From Alphaproteobacteria bacterium (GTDB lineage Bacteria; Pseudomonadota; Alphaproteobacteria; Micavibrionales; Micavibrionaceae): a stretch of 64,000 bases of DNA. Positions within the stretch are counted from its first letter, which is position 1. Every line of letters starts with the position of its first letter. This document shows positions 1 through 7,200 of this stretch, piece after piece. The DNA is taken from positions 114,174 through 178,173 of the forward strand of contig JAJFGR010000003.1 in the NCBI GenBank assembly GCA_021776025.1, given 5' to 3'. The notes below the pieces were generated by a model. That model was not told the origin of the DNA. It saw nothing but the letters and a program-made list of their open reading frames with translations, and made no database searches. Position numbers and translations under genes: made by a program.

Positions 1-1
1 C

Positions 2-319
2 ACACTCACAGCTGTAGCAATGGCTGTTTCTATGACACCAGCCTTGGCTGAAGATCATGAAGGTAAGGGCCATAAAGGCGGAAAAATGTTTGAAAAGCAC
101 GATACCAATGGGGACGGTGTCGTTTCTAAAGATGAATTTCTTGCTCATGTTGAGGAAAAATTTAGCAAAATGGATAAAGACGGCAATGGTGAGCTTTCTA
201 AGGAAGAAGCGCAGGCTGGCCACGCTGCTATGAGAGAGAAAATGAAAGAAAAACGTCAGGAACATAGAGAAGAGCGCAAAGAAAAGCGGGATGCTGCTTC
301 AGAGACTTCTGACGAATAA
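2..319 (+). CDS. Secreted EF-hand protein (5' end outside window)
   Basis: The reading frame is open to the left edge and reads as the end of a signal peptide (LTAVAMAVSMTPALA, then ED), so the true start lies before the window. An internal ATG at 20 would cut the signal in half. The mature part holds two EF-hand calcium loops, DTNGDGVVSKDE and DKDGNGELSKEE, with acidic residues at the ligand positions, followed by a Lys/Glu/Arg-rich helical tail. Probably a small periplasmic calcium-binding protein. It sits directly upstream of an ECF sigma factor and may belong to the same stress or metal-response unit (inference). Confidence 0.8.
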   Translation, partial: TLTAVAMAVSMTPALAEDHEGKGHKGGKMFEKHDTNGDGVVSKDEFLAHVEEKFSKMDKDGNGELSKEEAQAGHAAMREKMKEKRQEHREERKEKRDAASETSDE

Positions 320-360
320 AATCGTTGCATTTGCAGCCCTTACAGAGCATAAACCCTGTC

Positions 361-951
361 ATGGTCGAGCAAGTGCAGGAAATAAGCGATGAAAGCCTGA
401 TGGAGCGCGTTTGCAGCGGAGACCATCAGGCTTTTGCGGAACTTGTAGAGCGGCATTCGGGATTGTTTTATTCTGCGGCTTACAGGATGTGCGGACAAAA
501 TGAAGAAGCCGAAGATATCGTGCAGGACGCCTTTTTGAAGCTTTGGAATAAGCCGCAAGGGTATGACGCGGGCAAGGGTGCGAAGTTCACCACCTGGTTT
601 TACCGCGTGGTGACCAATCTGGCAATTGACCATATGCGCCGTAAGAAGCCGCAAACCAATCCGGAAGTGCTTGATTATATGGCTGATAAAGTGCCGCTGG
701 CTGACCAAGCGCTTGAAGATAAAGACCAGCAAGATGTGTTGGAAGAAGCCATAGCAGCCTTGCCAGAGCGCCAAAAGGCCGCGCTTAACCTTTGTTTTTA
801 CGAAGGTTTGAGTAATAAAGAAGCGGCGGAAATTTTGGAGGTAGGCGTAAAAGCTTTGGAATCGCTGTTGATGCGGGCCAAGAAAACACTGAAAGAAGAC
901 CTTGATGCGCAGGGGCTTCTTGGAAGCGAAAAGAAAAGAGTAACAGGATAA
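361..951 (+). CDS. ECF-type RNA polymerase sigma factor
   Basis: Sigma-70 family regulator with region 2 (AFAELVERHSGLFYSAAYRM, then EEAEDIVQDAFLKLW and FTTWFYRVVTNLAIDHMRR) and region 4 (LPERQKAALNLCFYEGLSNKEAAEILEV). It lacks regions 1 and 3, as ECF factors do. About 196 aa from the ATG at 361; a TTG at 325 would add 12 residues but has no visible ribosome site. The next gene starts 3 bases after the stop and encodes a small membrane protein, followed by a periplasmic sensor-like protein. This is the usual arrangement of an ECF factor with an envelope signal pathway. Family call is firm; target genes are unknown. Confidence 0.9.
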   Translation: MVEQVQEISDESLMERVCSGDHQAFAELVERHSGLFYSAAYRMCGQNEEAEDIVQDAFLKLWNKPQGYDAGKGAKFTTWFYRVVTNLAIDHMRRKKPQTNPEVLDYMADKVPLADQALEDKDQQDVLEEAIAALPERQKAALNLCFYEGLSNKEAAEILEVGVKALESLLMRAKKTLKEDLDAQGLLGSEKKRVTG

Positions 952-954
952 AGA

Positions 955-1290
955 ATGTTTGATGATTTAGACCAGCTTTTAAAAACACGTAAAAAACCGG
1001 AGGTGTCGGCGCATTTGAGCGCGCAAATTATTGCTGCCGCCGCACGTGAACGTCCGGCTGTGAAAATTCCGGCGTTTGTTCAAGTTGCAAAAGGGTTTTG
1101 GACTGATATGCAGGCGCAGCTTACTTTGCCGCGCCCGGCTTATGCTTTTGCCGTGCTGGCATTATTTATTTTCGGGGCTTTGATAGGGTCTTCTGCTGAT
1201 CCTATCGGGTTTTTGCCTGGGGTTACAACCGATGATCTAGCAAGCTTTATGCTGATTGAAGATGGTTTTGTTGTCGGGGAGTGGGTGTAA
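955..1290 (+). CDS. Small single-pass membrane protein, possible anti-sigma factor
   Basis: A 111-residue protein with a basic cytoplasmic N-terminal part (DDLDQLLKTRKKPEVSAHLSAQIIAAAARER) and one hydrophobic segment around residues 62-80 (AYAFAVLALFIFGALIGSS), then a short outer tail. It starts 3 bases after the ECF sigma gene, and its stop overlaps the next start by one base, so the three genes are translationally coupled. Position and topology suggest it holds the sigma factor at the membrane. No ZAS zinc motif (HxxxCxxC) is visible, so the anti-sigma role is an inference from context. Confidence 0.6.
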   Translation: MFDDLDQLLKTRKKPEVSAHLSAQIIAAAARERPAVKIPAFVQVAKGFWTDMQAQLTLPRPAYAFAVLALFIFGALIGSSADPIGFLPGVTTDDLASFMLIEDGFVVGEWV

Positions 1291-1805
1291 TGACATTCAA
1301 AAGCTTATTTGATAGCCGGATGAAGGCCATTATCACTGTTTCCCTTATTCTTAATGTTTTGTTGATAGGCGGCTTTGGTGGTCATGTTTATAAACGTTGG
1401 TCTTCTCACCCATGGCACCAAGTTAAGAAAGAACTTTCGCCGGAAACACGCAGTGTGATTGGGCGCACGTTTCAAAGCGCTTTTCGTGAAATTAAACCTT
1501 TAGGGAATGATGCGCGTAAGGTGCGCGCAGAACTTGTTAAAATCCTATCTGCCAATGAGTTTGATGCGGATGCTTTTGATAAGGCGGCTGAAAAGATGCG
1601 CGGCATTCGAAGTGAAATGAGCGCGATTAAAATTCAAGCGACAAAAGATGCGGCGTCTCAGCTTTCTGTTGAAGAACGCCGCAAGATGGCGGACCGTATG
1701 GCTAAAATGGTTGGTGGAGGCCATGAACGCCGTGTTAAGCGCCATCGAAAACCACATATGATTATGCCGGATCACAAGCCTGAACCTGTGGCCCAAAAAA
1801 AGTAG
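1290..1805 (+). CDS. Periplasmic heavy-metal-sensor-like protein (CnrX/Spy-like)
   Basis: Starts at the ATG overlapping the previous stop (TAATG), with GGGGAG upstream. A membrane segment near residues 10-30 (AIITVSLILNVLLIGGFGG) is followed by a helical periplasmic region with an LSPETRSVIGRTF motif and a long amphipathic helix ending in ERRKMADRMAKM. This matches the periplasmic heavy-metal sensor/Spy-CpxP superfamily. The C-terminal tail is rich in His, Lys and Met, plausible for metal binding. The last 44 bases overlap the convergent GST-like gene. Likely the signal-sensing partner of the ECF sigma factor two genes upstream (inference). Confidence 0.7.
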   Translation: MTFKSLFDSRMKAIITVSLILNVLLIGGFGGHVYKRWSSHPWHQVKKELSPETRSVIGRTFQSAFREIKPLGNDARKVRAELVKILSANEFDADAFDKAAEKMRGIRSEMSAIKIQATKDAASQLSVEERRKMADRMAKMVGGGHERRVKRHRKPHMIMPDHKPEPVAQKK

Positions 1806-2436
1806 GTGCATCGCCAGATTTCCATGGTGGGTATTTTTTTGTGATGGCTTGAAACAAATCACTTTGCAGATGTGCATCCAGCCAGTTTTCCAATGGTTTA
1901 AATTTTAAATTTTCAAAACGCGTGCTATTCACGGCGACGAATTGCCGGACAAATGGAAAAATTGCGTAGTCTGCAAGTGTATTGTAATCGGTAACCAATG
2001 TGCCGTTATTTTCAATGCGGTTATTCAGGTCTTTTAAAACTTCGACGCCGCGATCAAACATATCTGAACAATCCTCATCGGGGTAACGGTCCGGATATTT
2101 ATAGCGGTCGAGTGCTGATTTAAATTCATTGTCATTGCGGGTGATGAGCATTTGAGTTGTATCTTCTTCAACGTCTAACCATTCGTTTGGGTCTTGGCGG
2201 CCCAGCGCCCAGATCATAATTTCAAAACTTTGCTCGATCACTTCGCCGTCTTGTAATTGCAAAACTGGAACAGTGGCTTTAGGAGAAATTTTGAGCATAT
2301 GCGTAGGTTTATCGCGCAGGATGATCTCACGTAGTTCAACCGTTGCTCCAGAAGCATACAGCGCCAAACGCGCACGCATCGCATAGGGACAGCGGCGGAA
2401 AGAATATAAAATGGGATGGTTACTGGGCGTCGCCAT
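1762..2436 (-). CDS. Glutathione S-transferase / glutaredoxin-2-like protein
   Basis: About 224 aa from the ATG at 2436. The N-terminal thioredoxin-fold domain carries RRCPYAMRARLAL, a CPY active-site motif as in glutaredoxin 2 and omega-type GSTs. It also has the cis-proline segment TVPVLQL and the Glu-Ser glutathione site IEQSFEIMIW. The C-terminal half is helical (NTLADYAIFPFVRQF, as in GST C domains). Probably a glutathione-dependent thiol transferase. The start overlaps the stop of the upstream trhO gene, so the two form an operon. An upstream in-frame start at 2481 would lie inside trhO and is less likely. Confidence 0.82.
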   Translation of the reverse strand: MATPSNHPILYSFRRCPYAMRARLALYASGATVELREIILRDKPTHMLKISPKATVPVLQLQDGEVIEQSFEIMIWALGRQDPNEWLDVEEDTTQMLITRNDNEFKSALDRYKYPDRYPDEDCSDMFDRGVEVLKDLNNRIENNGTLVTDYNTLADYAIFPFVRQFVAVNSTRFENLKFKPLENWLDAHLQSDLFQAITKKYPPWKSGDAPTFFGPQVQACDPA

Positions 2437-3316
2437 AGCGCTCAGAATAATGCTTTTGGCGTTCACGTAGGGCTTTTTCACGCTCTGGGGTCAGTGTGTC
2501 TTTGCAGTAATGACAGGAAATTCCATGTTCGAATTCCGGGCGCTCAGTTTCTTCGGCACTTAAGGGTTCGCGGCAGGCATGGCAGACTTTCCAGTCACCT
2601 TCGGAGAGGCCATGGCCGACTGATACGCGCTGGTCAAAGACAAAGCAATCGCCTTTCCATTTGCTCTCATCGGATGAAACTGTTTCAAGATATTTTAAAA
2701 TGCCGCCTTTGAGGTGGTATACATTTTCGAAGCCGTGGGCGAGCATGTAGGAGCTGGCCTTTTCACAGCGGATGCCGCCGGTGCAAAACATTGCGACTTT
2801 TTTGTGTTTTTTGGGGTTGAGATTTTCTTCCACCCAATCGGGGAATTCGGTGAAGACTTTCATATTTGGGTCAACGGCACCTTCAAAAATTCCAACCTTG
2901 GTTTCGTAATCATTGCGGGTATCAAGAAGTAAAACTTCCGGATCGTTAATCAGATCGTTCCAATCTTGTGCCTCCACATACTCGCCGACTTGCTTGTTTG
3001 GGTCAGCTTCTGGTTTGCGTAGGGTGATCAGTTCTTTTTTCGGGCGGACCTTGAAACGGTTAAAGGGCTGTTCAGAGGCCTCAGAGAATTTTAACTCGCC
3101 CTCTTTGATGTCTAGCAAATCATTTAAAAAATCGATCATTTTATCGAGCTCTTCCGGCGCGGCGCCAATAGTGCCGTTAATCCCCTCTGGCGCTAGTAGC
3201 AGCGTACCGCAAAGGCTAGGCGTATGGGTGTCGTAAAAGGCATAGATAGCCTTGCGAAGTGTTTCAATGTCTTCGACCGGGGTGAATTTGTATAGAGCTG
3301 CAACTTTATAGGCCAT
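2420..3316 (-). CDS. trhO: tRNA uridine(34) hydroxylase, rhodanese family
   Basis: A 298-residue YceA/TrhO-family protein, which makes 5-hydroxyuridine at the wobble position of tRNA in an oxygen-dependent reaction. Visible parts are the N-terminal ferredoxin-like domain (LYKFTPVED, LLLAPEGINGTI), then a rhodanese domain with LLLDTRNDYE and the active-site loop MFCTGGIRCEKASSYM, where Cys178 is the expected catalytic residue. Next come LKGGILKYLE and a C-terminal CxxC pair region (CHACREPL, CHYCKDTL) typical of the long form. Length matches the family. It overlaps the GST-like gene downstream. Confidence 0.93.
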   Translation of the reverse strand: MAYKVAALYKFTPVEDIETLRKAIYAFYDTHTPSLCGTLLLAPEGINGTIGAAPEELDKMIDFLNDLLDIKEGELKFSEASEQPFNRFKVRPKKELITLRKPEADPNKQVGEYVEAQDWNDLINDPEVLLLDTRNDYETKVGIFEGAVDPNMKVFTEFPDWVEENLNPKKHKKVAMFCTGGIRCEKASSYMLAHGFENVYHLKGGILKYLETVSSDESKWKGDCFVFDQRVSVGHGLSEGDWKVCHACREPLSAEETERPEFEHGISCHYCKDTLTPEREKALRERQKHYSERYGDAQ

Positions 3317-3420
3317 GAGGGGGGTTATAATCGATCACAGAAAAATTTGCAAACCCCCTTGAAACCTGCTAATTCAGCGTTAAATAATATGTTTACGATA
3401 ACTTTTAATGGAGAAAACAC

Positions 3421-4002
3421 ATGCTCGGTATTGGCGATCAGGTTCCAGAATTTGAAATTACAGGCGTAAAGCCCGGTTTTAACGTCCACGAAGAAAACGG
3501 CGAAAGCGCGTTTGAGACGATTACAGAAGGCAGTTTTGAAGGAAAGTGGAAGGTTTTCTTCTTCTATCCGAAAGATTTCACGTTTATTTGCCCGACTGAA
3601 ATTATGGAGTTTGCGGCTCTTCAGGAAGAATTTGATAAACGAGGCGCTGTTGTTCTTGGCGGCAGCACAGATAACGAGTTTTGTAAGTTGGCTTGGCGCC
3701 GTGAGCATTCGGGATTGAGCAAGCTTAACCAGTGGTCGTTTGCAGACACGAATGGATCATTGGTTGATGGTCTTGGTGTGCGTGAGGCGAATGCTGGTGT
3801 GGCGCTACGTGCGACGTTTATTGTTGACCCTAATAACGTGATCCAGCATGTATCGGTGAATGGTTTGAGCGTAGGTCGTAACCCGGCAGAAACGTTGCGC
3901 ATTCTCGATGCTGCGCAGTCTGAGGGTCTATGTCCATGTAGCCGCGCTGCTGGCGGCGACACGATTGATGTTTCTGCAGAAGCTGAGAAAATGGCCGCTT
4001 AA
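3421..4002 (+). CDS. Alkyl hydroperoxide reductase / 2-Cys peroxiredoxin, AhpC type
   Basis: A 193-residue thioredoxin-fold peroxidase that reduces hydroperoxides. The peroxidatic site is FTFICPTEI with Cys57. The conserved Arg lies in ALRATFIVDP. The C-terminal resolving region is LCPCSR with Cys171 and Cys173; this CxC form is typical of AhpC enzymes that work with an AhpD-type reductant. Start ATG has GGAG upstream (taatggagaaaacac). It is single-gene, ends in a strong terminator, and diverges from trhO, so its promoter lies in 3317-3420. No ahpD gene is nearby. Confidence 0.93.
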   Translation: MLGIGDQVPEFEITGVKPGFNVHEENGESAFETITEGSFEGKWKVFFFYPKDFTFICPTEIMEFAALQEEFDKRGAVVLGGSTDNEFCKLAWRREHSGLSKLNQWSFADTNGSLVDGLGVREANAGVALRATFIVDPNNVIQHVSVNGLSVGRNPAETLRILDAAQSEGLCPCSRAAGGDTIDVSAEAEKMAA

Positions 4003-4027
4003 TTTTACGATAAATGGATTTGAAAAG

Positions 4028-4050
4028 GGCGTCTTTATGACGCCTTTTTT
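4028..4050 (+). terminator. Rho-independent terminator of the peroxiredoxin gene
   Basis: GGCGTC (4028-4033), loop TTTAT, GACGCC (4039-4044), followed by six T then GTTTTTG. Perfect 6-bp stem directly after the peroxiredoxin stop. Confidence 0.88.
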
Positions 4051-4091
4051 GTTTTTGTAATAAGAACTTCGCGGTGTGGGTATGGAATTGT
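4035..4091 (-). pseudogene. Fossil 3' end of a second MscS-family channel gene
   Basis: Read on the minus strand this stretch encodes TIPYPHREVLITKTKKAS and a TAA. The C-terminus of the intact mscS about 1 kb away encodes KIPYPHREVLITKAK. Over the matching codons nearly all DNA differences are synonymous (ATC/ATT, CCC/CCA, TAT/TAC, CCC/CCA, CTC/CTT). The source was therefore a paralogue that evolved under selection, not a recent copy of the neighbour. No channel sequence is recognisable further upstream, where the unrelated membrane gene ends. The fragment now runs into the peroxiredoxin terminator. Confidence 0.65.
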
Positions 4092-4117
4092 TGTACTGGT
4101 GGTTTCCGTGGTTTTTG

Positions 4118-5050
4118 TCAAACTTTTTGTCTCAACAGTTTCGTTAGGGAGTAGACAAAACCTCCCAAGCCTAATAACCCGCTGACGAGCGTCACGACAA
4201 GGATCACAAATTCATAATTACCTGCATTTTCTGTGGTGGTGTAGATGCCTGTGGCGATGCAAGGGGTAAGCAAGAAAACTGCGTAGCGGGCGATGGGTGC
4301 TTTTTCTGAGATGGTCGCAAGAAGGTTGCCAGATTTCTCCAGCATTTGGTTTTTACGCAAGGGAAAATATAAGAGCGCCAGCAATACTGGCAGCACAAAA
4401 ACTGAGATCGGAACCTGGGGCACTGTGACAAAAAGGAAGTACAAGGTGGTTAAGACTATGGCGGCTCTGACTTCCCATTTACCAAAGCTTAAATCAGCGG
4501 GGCTTATTTTGTGCAGCACCATGTGACCGGCAGCAAAAAGAGCGGTCAGGGTGAAGCTGTAGCTAAAGAAAGCTTCTTCACCGACTAAGAGTGATGGATC
4601 GCCGGAGCGCCAACCCGCCGCCCACAGCCCGAAGAAAATACCGGAGGCGGTAGCAAGAATAACCGATTGTTTGGTCGTCTTAAGCATCATGCGCATGGCG
4701 TAAAGGCCGACCATGACTGTTAGCAAGCTATGCCAGGAAAGGGCCGTGACAACGATTGAAAATGGGAAGGGCATGTCGGGCTGTGTGCCATAGGTGGTGG
4801 TCATGAGAACACCTTCGATCATCCAGCCGAAGAACCCACCCGCCAAAAACAGAGCGGTTTTGGTTTTGATGTTGAAAGTCTTGATGACGATTAGGAGCAG
4901 CCAAGCACTGTAGGTATAGAACAGCCAAGTGAGGATATAGCCTTCTGCGCTATCCGCGCTGCGTGGCAGGCCGTAGAAAATACCTTCTGAGACCACCCAG
5001 AAAATCAGCCCCAGAACCATGATAGCTGAAATTTTTTTGAGAACGGCCAT
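4118..5050 (-). CDS. Multi-pass inner-membrane protein of unknown function
   Basis: A 310-residue, very hydrophobic protein with about eight predicted membrane segments, beginning with AIMVLGLIFWVVSEGIFYGL and ending with VILVVTLVSGLLGLGGFVYSL. Aromatic and Gly-rich loops (AGGFFGWMIEGVL, GIFFGLWAAGWRSGDPS) stand out, but I recognise no family. It starts 5 bases after the mscS stop, so it is co-transcribed and perhaps coupled to it. The gene lies between the intact mscS and a fossil mscS tail, suggesting it was inserted or rearranged into this position. Confidence 0.75.
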   Translation of the reverse strand: MAVLKKISAIMVLGLIFWVVSEGIFYGLPRSADSAEGYILTWLFYTYSAWLLLIVIKTFNIKTKTALFLAGGFFGWMIEGVLMTTTYGTQPDMPFPFSIVVTALSWHSLLTVMVGLYAMRMMLKTTKQSVILATASGIFFGLWAAGWRSGDPSLLVGEEAFFSYSFTLTALFAAGHMVLHKISPADLSFGKWEVRAAIVLTTLYFLFVTVPQVPISVFVLPVLLALLYFPLRKNQMLEKSGNLLATISEKAPIARYAVFLLTPCIATGIYTTTENAGNYEFVILVVTLVSGLLGLGGFVYSLTKLLRQKV

Positions 5051-5055
5051 GCGGT

Positions 5056-6345
5056 TTATTTTGCTTTTGTAATGAGAACTTCGCGGTGGGGATAGGGGAT
5101 TTTGATATTGTTTTCTTGGAACGCATCCCAGAGTTTGAGCATGACGGCGGCGCGCATATTGGTAACGCCTTTTTCCGCATCTTTAATCCAGAAACGTAGC
5201 TTGAAATTTAACGAGCTGTCGCCAAATTCAACGAAATGGCAGACGGCTTCAGGGTCTTTGCAGATGCGCTCATGCGCGTCTGATGCGGCCTCTACGGCGA
5301 TTTTGCTGATTTCATGTGGGTTGTGTGAATAATCAACGCCAAATACCACTTCCACGCGGATGAGGGTGTTGCCGTGGGACCAGTTGACCACTTGCTGGGT
5401 GATGAAATCTTCGTTGGGAATGAGGAAAGACTTATTATCGCGGGTGACGACTTCGGTATAGCGTGCGCCCATGTGCTGGACCCAGCCGAAGGTGCCGTCG
5501 GTCATTTCCAGCACATCGCCCGGTTCGATGGAACGATCCATCAGGAGCAGCATGCCGGAGAACAGGTTGGAGACGCCTTTTTGTAGGCCAAAACCAATTC
5601 CCAAGCCAATCGCACCACCAAAGACGGCGAAGAGCGAGAGGTCGATACCGGCGCTGGTGATGCCGATAAGCAAGGCAAAGACGATGAGCGTGATGCGGAC
5701 AATTTTACCGACGAGAACTTGTGAAGAGCGGTTGAGGCTTTTGACCTCCATGACGCGGCGTTCGGCAAAAGTCGACATGAAAATTGCCAGATAGAGCAGG
5801 GCGAAGATGGAGAATAGTCCTTTTATGACAGCCAAGGCAGACAGACGGCCTTCACCGGTATCAAAGCCGATAGCATCCAGCGCTGCGGTAGTTTCATCCA
5901 GTACGCCGAAGATGCTGAGCGCGGCTATGATCCAGATCGACAGAGCAAAAAAATTACGAACAAGTTTGTTGCTGATAAGCTGTACGGCGGCGCGGATGAA
6001 TATCCAGGCCAGCAGGAGTTTCATAATGACCACCGACAAACCAATATCAATGTTCATGAAGGCTGAATCAGCTACGCGGCTGGCAATGAAAACCAGGGTT
6101 AGGACGATGATGGGTAGGATGAGTTTGCGCAAATTATGCAGGACGCGCCTTGCGGTATATGGCACCTGCATGGCATCGATTTTTTCGATCAGTGGCGTGC
6201 GGATGAAGCGATAGGCAATTGAGCCAATGGCGAAGGAGCCGGCGACAATGGCAACTTGTAAGAACGTATCGCTGGACCAGAAATAGCTGCCGCACCAATT
6301 GGCGAGCGCATCCCAGTATTTTTGGATGTTGATGTTTTCAAGCAT
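5056..6345 (-). CDS. Mechanosensitive ion channel, MscS family
   Basis: A 429-residue channel that opens on membrane tension to release solutes on osmotic downshock. About five N-terminal membrane segments precede the conserved pore helix (GGAIGLGIGFGLQKGVSNLFSG). Then come the beta domain (LLMDRSIEPGDVLE, GARYTEVVTRDNKSFLIPN) and the alpha/beta cage domain ending in IPYPHREV, a hallmark C-terminal motif. Length exceeds the minimal E. coli MscS (286 aa) because of extra N-terminal helices. Operon on the minus strand: tetR, mscS, membrane protein. Confidence 0.93.
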   Translation of the reverse strand: MLENINIQKYWDALANWCGSYFWSSDTFLQVAIVAGSFAIGSIAYRFIRTPLIEKIDAMQVPYTARRVLHNLRKLILPIIVLTLVFIASRVADSAFMNIDIGLSVVIMKLLLAWIFIRAAVQLISNKLVRNFFALSIWIIAALSIFGVLDETTAALDAIGFDTGEGRLSALAVIKGLFSIFALLYLAIFMSTFAERRVMEVKSLNRSSQVLVGKIVRITLIVFALLIGITSAGIDLSLFAVFGGAIGLGIGFGLQKGVSNLFSGMLLLMDRSIEPGDVLEMTDGTFGWVQHMGARYTEVVTRDNKSFLIPNEDFITQQVVNWSHGNTLIRVEVVFGVDYSHNPHEISKIAVEAASDAHERICKDPEAVCHFVEFGDSSLNFKLRFWIKDAEKGVTNMRAAVMLKLWDAFQENNIKIPYPHREVLITKAK

Positions 6346-6365
6346 AGCAACAGCTTAAGGCGTCA

Positions 6366-7010
6366 TTACGCACTAATCAAGCGCACAGCTTCTTTGGGGT
6401 AAGTTTCGCGGAATTCTTCATTGAGGTCTGCTGGACGTGACATCAGGCGGAAGAAGATTGGGCCGCAGAGTAGGTCAATGGCCATTTTCGGGTCGAGAGA
6501 GCCCCGGAATTCACGGGCTTTCTGGCCTTCTTGGACGCTGAATTCAATGGCATCAAGTAGCGGCGTGAGGAAGGTGCCGGAGAAAATCTTTTGGGCTTTC
6601 TCATCGGCTTGCGCTTCTGAGAACAGTTGGGCAATGGTTTCGCCGTTATTACCGTCGAGCATGCGGATCAACTTATCTAGCTGCATGATGATGGCTTCGG
6701 TATTATTCTTTGGTGTTGGTAGCGGGCTTTGAATGCCGGGCTGGCTGATCAATGCGTCCATCACAACAGCAGTTTTATTCGGCCACCAGCGGTAAATGGT
6801 GGTTTTGCCGACCTTGGCTTTTTTGGCGATTGCTTCGATGGAAAGTTCCTGCACGCTCATATGCAAGAGCAGTGAATTTGTGGCTTTTAAAATGGCGTTT
6901 TTGGATTTTGTGGAGCGGGGACGACCTTTTTTTGTATTGGGCACAACTTTCAGCGTGCTGTCTTGTTTAGGTGTGTCTTCGTCGTTGATGTAAGCGGCAG
7001 GCTGTGTCAT
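6366..7010 (-). CDS. TetR/AcrR-family transcriptional regulator
   Basis: About 214 aa from the ATG at 7010, chosen because GAGAGG lies 7 bases upstream; a TTG at 7025 would overlap that site. After a basic linker (KKGRPRSTKSKNAIL) comes the TetR helix-turn-helix (LSIEAIAKKAKVGKTTIYRWWPNKTAVVMDAL). The ligand-binding C-terminal half resembles the TetR_C group (FSGTFLTPLLDAIEFSVQEG). Probable ligand-responsive repressor. Its operon partners mscS and the membrane protein are likely targets along with its own promoter in 7011-7200 (inference). Confidence 0.9.
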   Translation of the reverse strand: MTQPAAYINDEDTPKQDSTLKVVPNTKKGRPRSTKSKNAILKATNSLLLHMSVQELSIEAIAKKAKVGKTTIYRWWPNKTAVVMDALISQPGIQSPLPTPKNNTEAIIMQLDKLIRMLDGNNGETIAQLFSEAQADEKAQKIFSGTFLTPLLDAIEFSVQEGQKAREFRGSLDPKMAIDLLCGPIFFRLMSRPADLNEEFRETYPKEAVRLISA

Positions 7011-7200
7011 TGGATGTCCTCTCAAAAGAAACTAAAACGCGTTGTTTCGTATTTTTAATTTCAAAGTTCTTGAAGAAGCGACAATGGCGGGTTTGGGAAA
7101 AAAATGCAAGGGCACATTTGCGGTTTTTTTGAAAAAAAGATGTGAAAAACTATAAATATTTTATGTCAGAAAATGCTAATATTATGCAACGATGCGGAGA

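Noticed and set aside
340..774. 144-aa open frame opposite the ECF sigma gene
   Set aside because: Antisense of a conserved gene, no start signal.
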